Positions 23,570 to 35,342 of a stretch of DNA of 64,000 nt are shown here, in pieces (positions within the stretch are counted from its first letter, which is position 1; each line of letters opens with the position of its first letter). This DNA is from Adiantum capillus-veneris (Eukaryota; Streptophyta; Polypodiopsida; Polypodiales; Pteridaceae), in assembly GCA_014529385.2 (NCBI GenBank), contig CM043953.1, forward strand, positions 74,922,372 through 74,986,371. The letters run 5' to 3'. The notes under the pieces were generated by a model. That model was not told the DNA's origin and searched no databases. It saw only the letters and a program-made list of their open reading frames with translations. Both the position numbers and the translations under genes were made by a program.

Positions 23570-26500
23570 ATCCAGATTCCACTTGTGGTGGTACAAAGAT
23601 AGGGCAAGGAAATGTCTCCATACTAGTGGAGGAATGCTTGAAGGATGTGGTCCTACCTTTTCCTACAATGGATACTTCATCTCTCCAAGGCTCATTATGG
23701 AGTGTTGTTCGATGGTCAAAGCTTCTTTTGCAATCTTTTGTATTAAATGGGAACTTAATTGATCCATAGGAAAGCTACAATGGTGATGAAGAACATGATC
23801 ATTCTGATCCTCTAGTTACAGATGCAATACCTATGACAAGCCCAGAATTTGAAGCAATGATTCGAGAGTCTTGGAGAAATCAGAGGGTCCTTTTAAAAGA
23901 TGACACAATGATGCAAACCATTAATGAAGGGACCATCTTATATGTATTTCCAGATGATTATGTCAACTTTCAGGAACTTGGTCCTGATTGTGTGGGTGTG
24001 GGTATTGAAAGAGAAAATGCAAGCATTGATGATGTGGTTGAAGTGGGTAGCATCACTTTGCTAAAGTGGCCCATCAAGCAGACAACAATGTTGAATGGGA
24101 GCCCATTACAACGATTTGTTCCTGTTGATGGCATGCATGCTACATATGAGGATGTATCCAACGATGACAATGTTGGAAAAAAACTTGATGGGAGTAATGT
24201 TGTCCAGTTGTCAAGGAAGAGACGATACACTTTCATGAACAGGACTCAAAAATCAAAAGCAGCACCAGCTTCGACTTTTTACCTTTCAAACAAATCAATT
24301 CAAAGGGTATCATGCATTGATTGTTGTGCACAAAAATGTTGCCAGTTTGCAGATCGTGATATGGTGACAAGGTTACGACAACAGTTTTGGGGAGAGTCTC
24401 AAAAATCACGCACTAATTATGTTTATGATGTTCTTTCTATATGTTATCAGAAAGATGAGAAGTCACGATACCAATTCAGGCTAAATGGCTCTATTGTTTG
24501 TTGTAGAGCATGGTATGAGCTACATGGAATACCAAAGACATCATTTTATCGATACAAGGAGAACTTTGAAAATGGTGTGCGCCAATATGTACATGGGAAC
24601 ACATGTACATTGAGAAGGGGACTTCAACATACTAGTTTAGCAAGAGCACTACTAAATGAGTTTGTGGAAAACAACTCTGAGAAGATGCCACATAGAAGTA
24701 GAACACTGCTAGATGGCTCAAGAGAGACTCAATTGGTGATTCCATCAACATACAAACAAGTGGATATTTTATGTGAAATCAACACGACACTTGACCAAAT
24801 GGGCTATGAGAAGAAGCTATCCCAATCTTCTTTTGGTAGAATTTGGAACAAAGAGTACCCACATGTCACTTTAACAAAGACGAGTGAGTTCTCTAAGTGC
24901 AATATTTGTAGCTCAATCAAGGCAAGGTTAGAAGCTAAACCTTCTCTTGAAGAGAGAGCTCTTCTCTTGAGGGAGAGAGAAGTTCACATGGCACAACAAA
25001 AGAGTTGCAGAAGCCTATATTATGCATGGCGCACGTATTCAGAAACTCAACCACAAAAATATGTATGCATAATCCATGATAAGATGGATCAAAAGAAGAC
25101 TGCCATTCCTAGATTACGCATTGTTCCCAAGGGTGTGGATTCAGGATATAATCTGCAGGTGGCATTGATTGGCATGATCACTCATGGACATGGAGAAGGT
25201 CATTACGGACACTTTGTCTTGAATGGTTTGTGGCCAGCTGATCCAAATCTTACAATTGGCTCAATTGCTAATTGTTTACATAACCTAGAGAGGATAGATA
25301 AGCATCCTCTTGGTGATCTAGTAACAAATGGACTTCCAAGGAGCAATATTTCACTACTACATGCTTTGAACTCAAGGGATGCTTTGGACTACCATAACTT
25401 GAGTGATGGAAAAGAGCCCATTGTGCAGTCGTCAGAAATTGCAGAAGAGGAATTGGGGTCAACATTTCGCAGATTGCCAGAGAACTTGTTGCTACAATTG
25501 GATAATTGTGCAGGGGAAAACAAAAATCGATACTTATTTGCCTATTTGTCAATGCTTGTTGCAAGGGGTGTTTTCAAAACCATCCAGCTGGGATTTTTAA
25601 TGGTTGGGCATACACATGAGGACATAGACGCCATGTTTAGTAGGTTTTCAGAGAAGCTGAGAGTTACACAAACCTATACTTTGCCACATTTGATGGATAC
25701 ATTACGAAACAGCTCATCTTCATCTCCAGCTCCATTTTTTCTCACAAAGATCCCCGATTTCAAGCAATATTGTGATGGCTATCTTTGTGATGGACAAGAC
25801 ATACTTGTTGGACATTCCAAACCGCTTCAGTTCAGGTTCTTTATGCAGGATGAGACACCAATGATGCAATATAAGGCACATGTAGGTGTATCAAGTTGGA
25901 GTGGAAGTATTCGCCTTTGGAAACAGACACAGAAGGCAAGCCAATGTTACCACATGGAGATCCACCTCTAGTACAAATGGCGGAGTATGTCAAGGCCCAC
26001 GAAGAAGTCATTTTGGGGCTAAAGAACTATATAAAATTTTGGAAAAATTTAGGGAATGGTTCAAGTATTCCGCGATATTATAGACCCGTGATAGATTATT
26101 GGAGTAAGGTAATTGAAGAGATTGGAAAAGCAATCATATCAGAGGGAGTCTTGTATGAAATGTTTTGGCCAAAAACTCAAGAATATTCTCACCTACAAAG
26201 CACTACAATGAATTTGCAACAAGGAGCAGAAAGATTCCTAGGCCTTGAAGAGTTGAACGATCATTTTTGTGGGCCTCAACGAGATAGGCCAAGGGAAGAG
26301 TTTGACCCTATGTCTGATGTGCACCAAGGTGACTTTCTTATGCTTGTTCCGAGTGACACAGAAATCTATCCAGTGTAGCTTGCAATGGCTTTATCTGACA
26401 TTGATAATGAGCCTACATCACCAAACTACAGAAAAATCTTGATTCAATATTGGGCACCTTGCGCGAGAAAAAGTGGGATCACAGATACTCAAGCTTACAG

Positions 26501-26717
26501 CAATTGTTGGAAGGGTTATTGGGCTGTCAACTATAAGGACCCACAAGTGTGGGAAACTATAGATGCAATTGTTTGGTCCTGGAGACCCAACAAAGAAGGA
26601 CCATTTTCTAGAATAAAGATTCCAGAAAGGCATGCTCTAAAAGCCAAAGAAGGCCTCACTCATGCACATCAACCACACTTGGATCAAAGTTCAGATATGG
26701 TATCAAATGTGGAGTAG
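23570..26717 (+). pseudogene. DUF7869-family, transposase-like protein gene, broken
   Basis: An acceptor-like TTGTAG ends at 23569. From 23570 the same frame runs through TAG at 23767-23769 into the long open frame starting at 23833 (712 codons). A one-base frameshift near 25885-25925 moves to the frame of 25896-26378, and a second in-frame TAG (26376-26378) precedes the C-terminal 110 codons ending at 26717. Counted from 23833, visible features are a cysteine cluster CIDCCAQKCC (about residue 160), VCCRAWYELHGIPKTSFYRY (a helix-turn-helix-like segment usual in this family), CNIC, and the conserved core: IIHDKMD (Asp416), LQLDNCAGENKN (Asp557, Glu562) and GHTHEDID (592-599). The core looks like an RNase H-fold DDE-type nuclease; that is inference. 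The two stops could be avoided only by unusual splicing, so I call it decayed. Confidence 0.75.
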
Positions 26718-27103
26718 AATTATGTGGAGCTTCTATTGTGACTATACTAGTCACTTTGTAAACAAAATCTTTTTTGTATCTTCCTTTGTTTTATATAATT
26801 TATAGTTATTATTTAAATCCATGTGTTGTACATCCTCTTGACTTTTGGTGTTTATCAACACCACAATCCTATGAGATTTTCACTTTATTTACTAACCACA
26901 CACCTCAATTTTTCCCACTTTAAGTGGAAAATTCCCAAATTACATGAATTTAGTCGATTTGGAGATTCCCATAATGTGAGATTTTTACCAAAATACCTAA
27001 TATGGTCTTTTATGGTTCTTTACCATGCACTCACATGACAAGGATTCAAAAAACCTCACAACACTCATAGAGGATGGAAAGTATATGTGACCACAATAAC
27101 CTT
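26718..27103. other. AT-rich 3' flank of the transposase-like gene
   Basis: No gene is seen. The satellite core, common up to 23.55 kb, is absent from here to the end of the window, so an edge of the motif-bearing domain lies around the transposase-like gene. Confidence 0.4.
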
Positions 27104-27457
27104 GCAAAGTGCCACAATACAAGTGACCACACTTTGTTTACAAAAGAGGAGTGATCTCAATGGAGATCTTAAAAATAACATCAAATTTCTATTCACAACA
27201 CAAATCTGCACAGCACAAATATATGTCCATAGCAAGTGTCCACACTCCACATCAACCTGCAACCTGCAACCTGTACATGTGCAAAGTGCCACAATACAAG
27301 TGACCACACTTTTTTTACAAAAGAGGAGTGATCTCAATGGAGATCTTAAAAATAACATCAAATTTCTATTCACAACAGAAATCTGCACAACACAAATATA
27401 TGTCCATAGCAAGTGTCCACACTCCACATCAACCTGCAACCTGCAACCTGTACATGT
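27104..27457. repeat. Tandem duplication, 177-bp period
   Basis: Two nearly identical copies start with GCAAAGTGCCACAATACAAG at 27104 and 27281. The 124-codon minus-strand ORF and the plus-strand ORFs across it are products of the duplication. Confidence 0.9.
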
Positions 27458-28898
27458 ACCTATGGCCTATATACATACAGCTTGTATGCATGTTTTCTTG
27501 TAACCTGTGGAACACTGCCCATCTTCCACAACCAGAAGAACAAAAATAGTAGAAAATGATCTACCTTACAATAAGCACAACATGATAAAACAGCCTATGT
27601 AGACAATGGCATGCCCAAATGGAGGCCGATATGAGCTCAAATTAAAACTCCAATAATGCCAAGCTTTGCTCACCTAAAGTATATGTCGACCTATCTGGGC
27701 ACATTGAACCTTGCACCAAGCTGAGGAGGTGACCCTCTTTAGCTCCAAGCAACCCTCGATTATGAAACTAGTTGAAGAGTGTGCAAGTGTGGCGTGTGTG
27801 TAGCACAGAGCAAGAGCGTGGAGAAGAAGATAGAATTGACAAGGTAGCGGAATCCTTTCACAATGTGTGACTAGGGTTTGAAAGTCCTTATTAGTTAGAC
27901 TACAAAAAATGAATGGAATACAACCGCCCATGGAACTTAGGGCTGGCACATTGGGCTTTACCACCCCATCAAAGTTAACGATCTTACAAAGTTCTTATTG
28001 TATAATACTCCATCCTAGCACTATAGCTTAGAGAGTTATGCGTGAACATACTTTATCTCTATTGCAACCATTATGCTAAAAGGAGCTAATAAATAACTAG
28101 GAACATAACAAAAGAAGGCACCATCACAAATTAAAAGAGCATTAAAGATTGCACAAAATCCAAGAAGGAGACAAATTTTATCAAACTCAATAGCTTTACA
28201 CAAGCATACAAAATGGAGCAAACATGAGGTCTTTGTCATCATAGGTGGATAGGCAAAATCTGTTGAATTGATTAACAAAAGGTTACAATGTATATGCTAC
28301 TATATGTCGGACTTTTGTGAAAAAAAAAATCTAAACTCTAGATGGATGACTCTTCTTCTTTAATGATTGTATAGCTTACATTTTCTCCTTCTTTGGACTT
28401 TGTACTCTAGCAGGCATTCCTTCTATATGTAAAGCCTCTAGATTGAAAGTTGCTTCGTAGATCTAAGTAGATACTGATTTGTATAGTCCTGCAATTAATT
28501 TTCACTTTAGATATTTCATGCTAGAGCATATGGCGTGTATGCAAGAAAGTAATCAATTCTGGAAATTGCTTCCCATAGCTAGATAGTTGTAGTGCTATGT
28601 TTCTTTCAATAAGGATCACCTTCTCGTATCCAATGGGTGACATATTCCCTCAAAGAACCATGGATAAATATTTGAAAAAAAAGAAAAGTCACTTCTATAT
28701 CATTACTAAGCAACAATTATTGTAGATAGATCTTTCATATAATGTGAGAGGCTAGAGAGTTCTACATGTCCTACTGCTTTCTTTTCTTTTGAGCAAGACT
28801 ATACCATCCTCTATTTAGAGCTGAAAGAATGATAATATGTTTGAGATTCTTTAAAAAAAAACAAAAATTGAAAAAAGAGTTTGTTAAATTTAATTTAT
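27458..28898. other. No recognised gene
   Basis: Mostly AT-rich DNA with no recognisable domain. Minus-strand open frames at 27674-27964 and 28036-28278 have no family match that I can see. Confidence 0.35.
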
Positions 28899-29191
28899 AG
28901 AGGGAATGCCTTCATATTCTTGTCTGCCTCTAGAAGATTCAATAGTTTCTCAAAGTTAAGTTATAGAGGGAATGCCTTCATATTCTTGTCTACCTCTAGA
29001 AGATTCTTCTTGCAAAGTAAAACACCTTTCTCATCATCCTCAAAATTTTCTTTGAGAATATTGGGTTCTAAGTTCATTGACTTTTGAAATTTACGGAACT
29101 CCCCCTCATCAGCTAAATTATGATCTATACTTGTATTGTCTTCATTGAAGCAAAGAATTGGGAGGTCTTGTGAAATGTGGTTTTTATGCAT
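28899..29191. repeat. 66-bp duplication overlapping an unassigned minus-strand ORF
   Basis: AGAGGGAATGCCTTCATATT starts at 28899 and again at 28965. The minus-strand open frame 29191-28961 (76 codons, charged, including EGEFRKFQKSMNLEPNILKE) reads like a fragment of a coding region, perhaps retroelement-derived. It has no identifiable domain. Confidence 0.45.
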
Positions 29192-30132
29192 TTGGTAATC
29201 ATTAACAACCCTGCAACCTGCATTCTATGGGACCTCAAATTTAATACCTTTATATGGACATGTACAAGAGATGCTTGAGTGTGCAAAACACATGATATAC
29301 CTTAAATTATTGGTATAGATAGCCCAATATTTATCATATGTTTTAAGTGATTGGGCGGTCCCCTAAAAATAAATTTGTATTCATTTTGTATATATGATAA
29401 CCCATATTCCATAATATGGGACATTATAGAAAATTAGCCCACATTAGTGGGCACATGGCTAGGTATGTGTGGCAAGACACTAACCTAGATGTTGCTTCTC
29501 CATAGCTATTTCTTCACAACTTGTAAGGGTAAAATATGAAGTAAAATTGAGCCGAGAATATATCATGTTATGTGGACTTGAAAATTGCTTTGCACGGGAC
29601 ATTAAATTTAGTGGTCTTTTATACTCGGTTCCTATATATTTGCCTATTATGCATGAACCTAAATGTGCATTTTAAGCTTCATGTGTTGTAGTGGAACACC
29701 TCTTGTACTAGTATATATGGTATTTGACCAAACAAGGTATGTTCCATGAAAAACAAAATGGTGTAGCTTATTGCACAAGTTTTTGTAGCATATTGATTTC
29801 AAGGTCATTTCTTTTGGTGGTGTTTTGAGTGTCCACAAATATTGTATGTACTGAGTTCTTGTATATTTTGAATTATGTACAAACCCTAAGTGTCCAAGTG
29901 AAGCTCCCAATGTTATATTTGGACCCCTTCCACCACCAATATACCTAATATATCATGTGATCGACTATGTCTTATGAAAAGAAATTTTCCAACTTCTTGC
30001 ACAAAATTGATTTTTGATGGGACATTTCTTAACAAGTTGCTTCTAGTTTCCATCTGCAGTATGATACAATAGATTTGGGCTTTCCATTAGTAGTATGAGA
30101 TAGCTTATACACTTGAATATATGTTACCATTG
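29192..30132. other. No recognised gene
   Basis: AT-rich DNA without convincing coding potential or clear repeats. Confidence 0.35.
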
Positions 30133-30308
30133 TATACATGAGCATTATACATGTTGGATTACTCATATGTATCATGTGATAAACAATGTCCCGTGAAACA
30201 TGATTTGGGTGTAAACATTGTACACATGAGCATTATACATACTGAATTACTCATATGTATCATGTGATAAACAATGTCCCTGAAACGTGATTTGGGTACA
30301 TTTATATT
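30133..30308. repeat. Tandem duplication, 88-bp period
   Basis: AGCATTATACAT followed by ACTCATATGTATCATGTGAT occurs at 30141 and 30229 with nearly identical surroundings. Two copies are visible. Confidence 0.8.
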
Positions 30309-30639
30309 TGTATATCTCTCAAAATTTCTTTGTATAATACATTCCTTTTAGTTATACCACTATCATTTGTTATGCCCCATAGAGAAGAATTGCCATGTCC
30401 AAGGCAAAGTAGACAACAAGGGAGAGATTCTAACTGAGAGCCGAGTGATTGTTTTTTAGCAAAATGGAAAACCTAGAAAACGCCACACAAAAGGATATGG
30501 TAGTTCATGTCTTACCAAAAAACCTTATAGTGCTTGTTCTATACTCCACATATCCATAAAATAATGATATTTGACAATAAAATGACAAACAACAACCATC
30601 CTTGCCAACTTGCTTAATATTCCCCAAAACACACACAAA

Positions 30640-30850
30640 AAAAAAATCTTTGTACCACAACGATCGCATGAGAGTACATAGTACACATTTACAATGTACA
30701 TATGTACATGCATGCATACATACATACATGCAAACATACATATATAAAAGCATACATACACACAAAAAAGCTATATTCTTGGCATGTATAGATTGTTTGT
30801 GTGTATGTATGCATACATACATACACGGGGAAATATCTTCAACATAGGTT
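30640..30850. repeat. ACAT/ATAC microsatellite-rich stretch
   Basis: Runs of CATACATACATACATG and TACATGCATGCATAC fill this interval. ORFs rich in Met, Tyr, Cys and Val are translations of the repeat. Confidence 0.8.
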
Positions 30851-30943
30851 TGTGCAATGTCACTAGCATGCAAACTGGCATTATGAAGAGGGCCAGCCAT
30901 CAAGGAAATAATATCCACACACTAATCATGGGATCTTGGAGGT

Positions 30944-31130
30944 CTTGCCAAGGATTTTGGGTGGGTGGAAGAAACAATTGTTATCTGCATAGTTGGGCAA
31001 CACATAGTAGTAAATAGTTTGGAAACACCTTCTATCTTGGAGGGCTTGCCAAGGATTTTGGGTAGGTGGAAGAAACGTCTTCTATCTACAGTAAACAGTT
31101 GGGCAACACATAGTAAGAGGAAGAATTTTT
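30944..31130. repeat. Tandem duplication, 101-bp period
   Basis: CTTGCCAAGGATTTTGGGT begins at 30944 and 31045. Both copies continue through GTTGGGCAACACATAGTA. Confidence 0.85.
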
Positions 31131-31139
31131 TTTTCCTTC

Positions 31140-32340
31140 CTCCACTATACATGAACCCAATCTAAGATTATGAGGAGCATGGACCACACACGTACTCTCT
31201 AGGGACAACATGGAATTCTACCTATGGATGGTAGGTGGTCATAAGCCCCATAAGAAAAGAACTCACACACACACACACTTTATTCTCTCTCATTATTTCT
31301 CTCTTCTGCATACATGCATTGCTGAGTCCTGTTGCCAATTTGAAATTTCATGAGAATGTGGAGTCTCTCTTCGTCTCTCTCTCATGTTCTTTTTTAATTT
31401 CTAACAAAATACTTCTTGGTGGATGAGGGAAATATTTATTTTCCTTGGATCCCACTTGAGCATTGGATTTTTCCTTTAGTAAGTCATGCAACTTGCTACA
31501 ATTAACTGATACTCAATAGCACTTTCTTGCCTGAGAGGCTTGATAGGTTCTCTACTATTGTTATGTCCTATGTGGGGTCCTTAGAAGCTAGGCCTTGAGA
31601 TGGTGTTTATGAGTACAGAGGTGAGGTGAGCATGTAATGTTTTTCAAGGTGATGATGCAGACTACGAGATATGGCTAAATCTCTTAAAGCAAGTAGCAAA
31701 ATAATTTTTATGAATAGAAGCTAATAAATTAAGTTCAAGCATATTCCTTGCGTCTCTATTCTTGGCATGGATGCATGGGTACATATCAAGAGGAGAGGCA
31801 GTGTGATGGTACCACCTACAAGATTTGTGAGGTTCTCACCACATAAGTTCCACTTATTCTCTCTCCTTCCTTGGGTGATGGAAGCTTAGGGTAATTTAGT
31901 CAGTTGGGGTGCTTATGCAATAGCCTTGCAGGATCTTTCAATGACCTCATTCTCAGCACTGGGCAGAAGGAGACATCGTCCCTTATTGATTTTGGTACCT
32001 CAACCAGATGTACACGATATGTTGGATACTTGGAGATCCATCCTCTTTTCCATTTAGGCTATGAGTACACTATCCTTTTTTATGCCTTTTGATCTTTGAT
32101 ATTACGACGTCAAAGAGTGGTTTTGGCTCCTCTGCTTGGATGCACTATTTCATTGTCATCACTTCATACTTGAGTAGAGGGTAGAGAAGGAATGGATATA
32201 TCCATTTCTCTCTGATCATGTTTGCATCAAGCTTTTGGACACCCACTGACTGTAGCATCCTCTATTCCCATTCTATGGCAGCTTTTTCACTCTCTTTGGT
32301 GGATTTCTCTATCAGAGTGCAAAGGTGATCCTCCTCTTCA
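31140..32340. other. No recognised gene
   Basis: Low-complexity pieces (CACACA and CTCTCT around 31262-31300) in otherwise unremarkable DNA. It may include the 3' remains of the decayed minus-strand gene to its right. Confidence 0.3.
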
Positions 32341-32344
32341 ACCG

Positions 32345-34840
32345 TTAAAATTGTTCTTCTTCCTGGATCTCTCGAGGTATCTCCACGAGCAAAGGTTTTT
32401 CTGAAATTTTGGGGAGTTCTAGAGGCTCATGTTGGGGGATGATTCCAAAGTCACTTGGACTCGGATCTATAGTTTTGCCACTTGCTCTCTCTACCTCTTG
32501 TTGTAGTTCAGCTAGTTCCCGGTGCACCTCTCCATCTTGTTTTGTTTCTTCTTTTGCATTATTGAGTAGTAGCGCGTGCATCATCTCTAATTTCTTTTTT
32601 AGATTGTCATTCTCATTCTATAGCTCTTGCTGTTGTTTCCTTAGTCTTTATTCTACTTTCAAAGATCCTTCTACTATGTGGATCCTTTGTCTTTGTTCTA
32701 ATCTTAATTCCCTTTGTAGGAATACAACCTGAACCTCCAAATCTTGTACAAGGTAGTTGTAAGTTCTAGCGCTTGCTCTAGCCGCCCTTGGGGTCCCTCT
32801 AAGGCTCTATATGGTGAGTTCTTGGAGTGGTAATTTGTCCTTTAGATCCATAATCTCATCTCTGGATGATTCTACCTTATCTTCCATATTGTCTTTATCT
32901 TCTTCCAAATTTGTGATCTCCTTGGAAACTTCATCTATTTGTAGATTTTGTGTGTCTCTTTCAGCCTCAGTTTCTTGTAACAATTTTCTTTGTGCCCCTT
33001 CCTCTCTTTCTGTGTTCTCTACTCTCTAAATATATCCCTGCTATTTGTAGAGTTTGTGTGTCTTTTTCAGCCTCAACTTCTTGTAACAATTTTCTTTGTG
33101 TCTCTTTCTACGTTCTCTACTCTCTACATATATCCTTGCTGATCTCTTTCAAGAATGTCGTGCTCTCTCATCATATTCTCTTCTCATGTTCTGAGCATGT
33201 TGTTCTCTTTTACCACAGAGAGAGATCATGTTCTAATTCAATCTAAAATTTGGTGTGTAGCTCTAACATCTTCTTCATTGGCTGCCACCACACTTATGGT
33301 AGTAGACTCTGGCAATGGTCCGGCTAAGGGGCCTTGGTTACCCATATTGAGCAGTACTCCCACTAGAGGGGGTCTCCATGGACTGGCCAAAGGTCTCCAT
33401 TGTGTAGAATTTTCACCAACCCTGGTACTCCAGGTTGTGGTGACTATAGTTCTAGAGCCCTTCTTTGTGTATCTTGGTCCCTGGGCTTTTCTTCAGCTTT
33501 TTCTTCATTCTTTGTAGCCCATTGTGGGTTAGAGGTGCCATATATTGCCTCAAAAACATCCTCAAAAGAATATCCAGCTTTGAGGAGGTCATCATAGGTG
33601 CATATTTTTGCCTTTTTTGTTTCCTCCGACGTTGGCTCAACCTCTGAATTCTTCTTTGGAAAATCCTTCTATTGAGATGATGGGGGGTTTGGGCTTGGAG
33701 GTTGTTGGGTGTATTGTGGGGAAGAGGGTGGGGTTGGTCTTTTGTTGCCTTTTGTCTGGGACTCTATTTCTTACTCTCCTTACTCTTTTGGCTGTTCTTG
33801 CAACTTTCTCTTAATGCCCTGTACTTCTTCAGCTGTGAAAGGCTCTAGATTATTTTGTTCTATAATTTTTTCAGACTCTTGATATGCTCTGATGATGTAG
33901 TGATAGAACTGGTCTTCTAATGGCCTTGAAGAGTTGCCACCCATCTTTATTGGATCGAGTACCCAATAGTCCTCAAAGTCACCTTTCACAGCTCTCTTCT
34001 CCCTAAATTGTTCTATTAGCCTCTCAATCAGGGCCTCTTTCTAACTCTTGGTCTCTTTCAGTCCTTTGTCCTTGATCATTACAGCTTTACTCTTCTTCTT
34101 TGGTGGCTCTTTAACTGTATCTTCCTACATGGTTGCGAGCTTTCATCTGAGCCATGTAGAGACATGTGGTGCTCTAATTGCAGCCAGTTCCTCTTTTAGA
34201 CCCTCTTTGAATTTCAACCACTCATTCTATGTGGGTGGATCTGGCCATTGTCCTCTTGCTCCAATATATTTATATGCAATCTTTATAAGAATTTTTGCAC
34301 TACCGATGTATTTTTTCTTGCCTATCCCCAAGCCCACTACTTGCTCATGTATGTAATGGGCATAGTTCACATCTTTTTTTATATTGTTGCCCAGTGCCCT
34401 AGTAATTGTGGTGGCAATGGTGTGTGGTGGGGTTGTGTACTTCTGTGGCCACTTGTTGGACATGAAAAGAATTGATTGTACAACTTGCAAATCCTATTTG
34501 CTCTTGGATCTGCTAGGTCTTTAAAGGTGGGATTGGTCTTCTTTTGAGAATAAACTTTTACCTCATCTCTTCTTTCATGGAAAAAGCTACCATCCTTGTG
34601 TAGTCCCAAGGCATCAACAATGATTTGAGGTGCAATGATGAATTCTTGCTTTCCCCTTCGAGTGTGGTGAGAGTTGTCGTGCTTCCTTTCTTGATGGTGG
34701 TTTTCAACTCATAAACTCTTTGGAGATCAATACCTACTGGCTCAAATGTGAAGAATCCGTGCAATTCCACTCTTTCTAGGTGATTGAGAAGGCCCTCTTT
34801 GCTAGCACACACGTGAATGTCCACAAGTGTTTTTTGTTTC
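32345..34840 (-). pseudogene. Decayed gag-like or helical protein gene of unknown element
   Basis: A chain of minus-strand open pieces in changing frames reads like one broken coding region. Upstream to downstream they are a piece with LQRVYELKTTIKKG (near 34710), one with DEVKVYSQKKTNPTFKDLAD (near 34540), one with EQVVGLGIGKKKYIGSAKIL (near 34300), one with DYWVLDPIKMGG (near 33960), a start-like segment MGNQGPLAGPLPEST (near 33340), and a coiled-coil piece with RELAELQQEVERASGKTI (near 32500). Stops and frameshifts separate them. The mix of basic, helical and coiled-coil stretches suits a retroelement gag-like or accessory protein, but I recognise no named domain. The right end is abruptly replaced by copia sequence in the opposite orientation. 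Confidence 0.45.
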
Positions 34841-34846
34841 ATGCTT

Positions 34847-35085
34847 GGCAATTCATGTATCTCATGGTTGAGCAGGAAACAACCTAATGTGGCCACTTCT
34901 AGTTGTGAGGCTGAGTACAGGGCAGTCTTCACAGTTACGATGATTGAATATGTATGGCTCATATGCTTTACCCAGTTTTTCATGCTCGCACAAAGCACAT
35001 TGAGGTGCATTACCACTATGTCAGGGAGAGTCTCTCAGTAGGAGATCATGTCCTCACAAGGCATGGCACTTCCCTATACTCTATG
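34847..35085 (+). pseudogene. Ty1/copia RNase H C-terminal fragment
   Basis: The plus strand encodes CISWLSRKQPNVATSSCEAE, the RNase H motif that ends Ty1/copia polyproteins, and after a frameshift near 34960 HARTKHIEVHYHYVRESL, the conserved last block before the 3' LTR. All upstream copia domains are missing: the fragment starts where the minus-strand gag-like relic ends, so the element is 5'-truncated or interrupted. Confidence 0.85.
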
Positions 35086-35124
35086 TGCCAACTCTTGTTC
35101 ACCACATCACTCCTAGGGGGGATT

Positions 35125-35342
35125 TGTTACCATATACATGTGTGTGAACACAGTTAGGACCGTCGAGGCATTTTTTCCCTCACTAGGAGGTTTTTTCCCC
35201 CGTGCATTGTATATACGCCCATCACTCTAGGGCTAACTTATCTTTCCATTGCACACTAAGTAATACTCTCTCTGTTGTGTGCCTTGAGATTCCTTTGTCT
35301 TCTCCAAGCTGTGTGTGTTTTTGTGCAACCCTGATTCCAACA
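35125..35342 (+). mobile_element. Ty1/copia 3' LTR
   Basis: A purine tract (TAGGGGGGATT, 35114-35124) is followed by TGTTACCATATAC and, 218 bp later, GATTCCAACA, giving TG...CA ends as expected for a copia LTR directly after the RNase H fragment. A TATA-like TGTATATACGCC lies near 35210. No partner LTR is seen in the window. Confidence 0.65.

Noticed and set aside
23767-26378. Stop codons removed by U-to-C RNA editing or readthrough
   Set aside because: U-to-C editing in ferns and hornworts is known from organelles, and this DNA is nuclear. The additional frameshift argues for simple decay.
27065-27503. Paired ORFs with internal duplication
   Set aside because: They arise from the 177-bp tandem duplication and exist on both strands.
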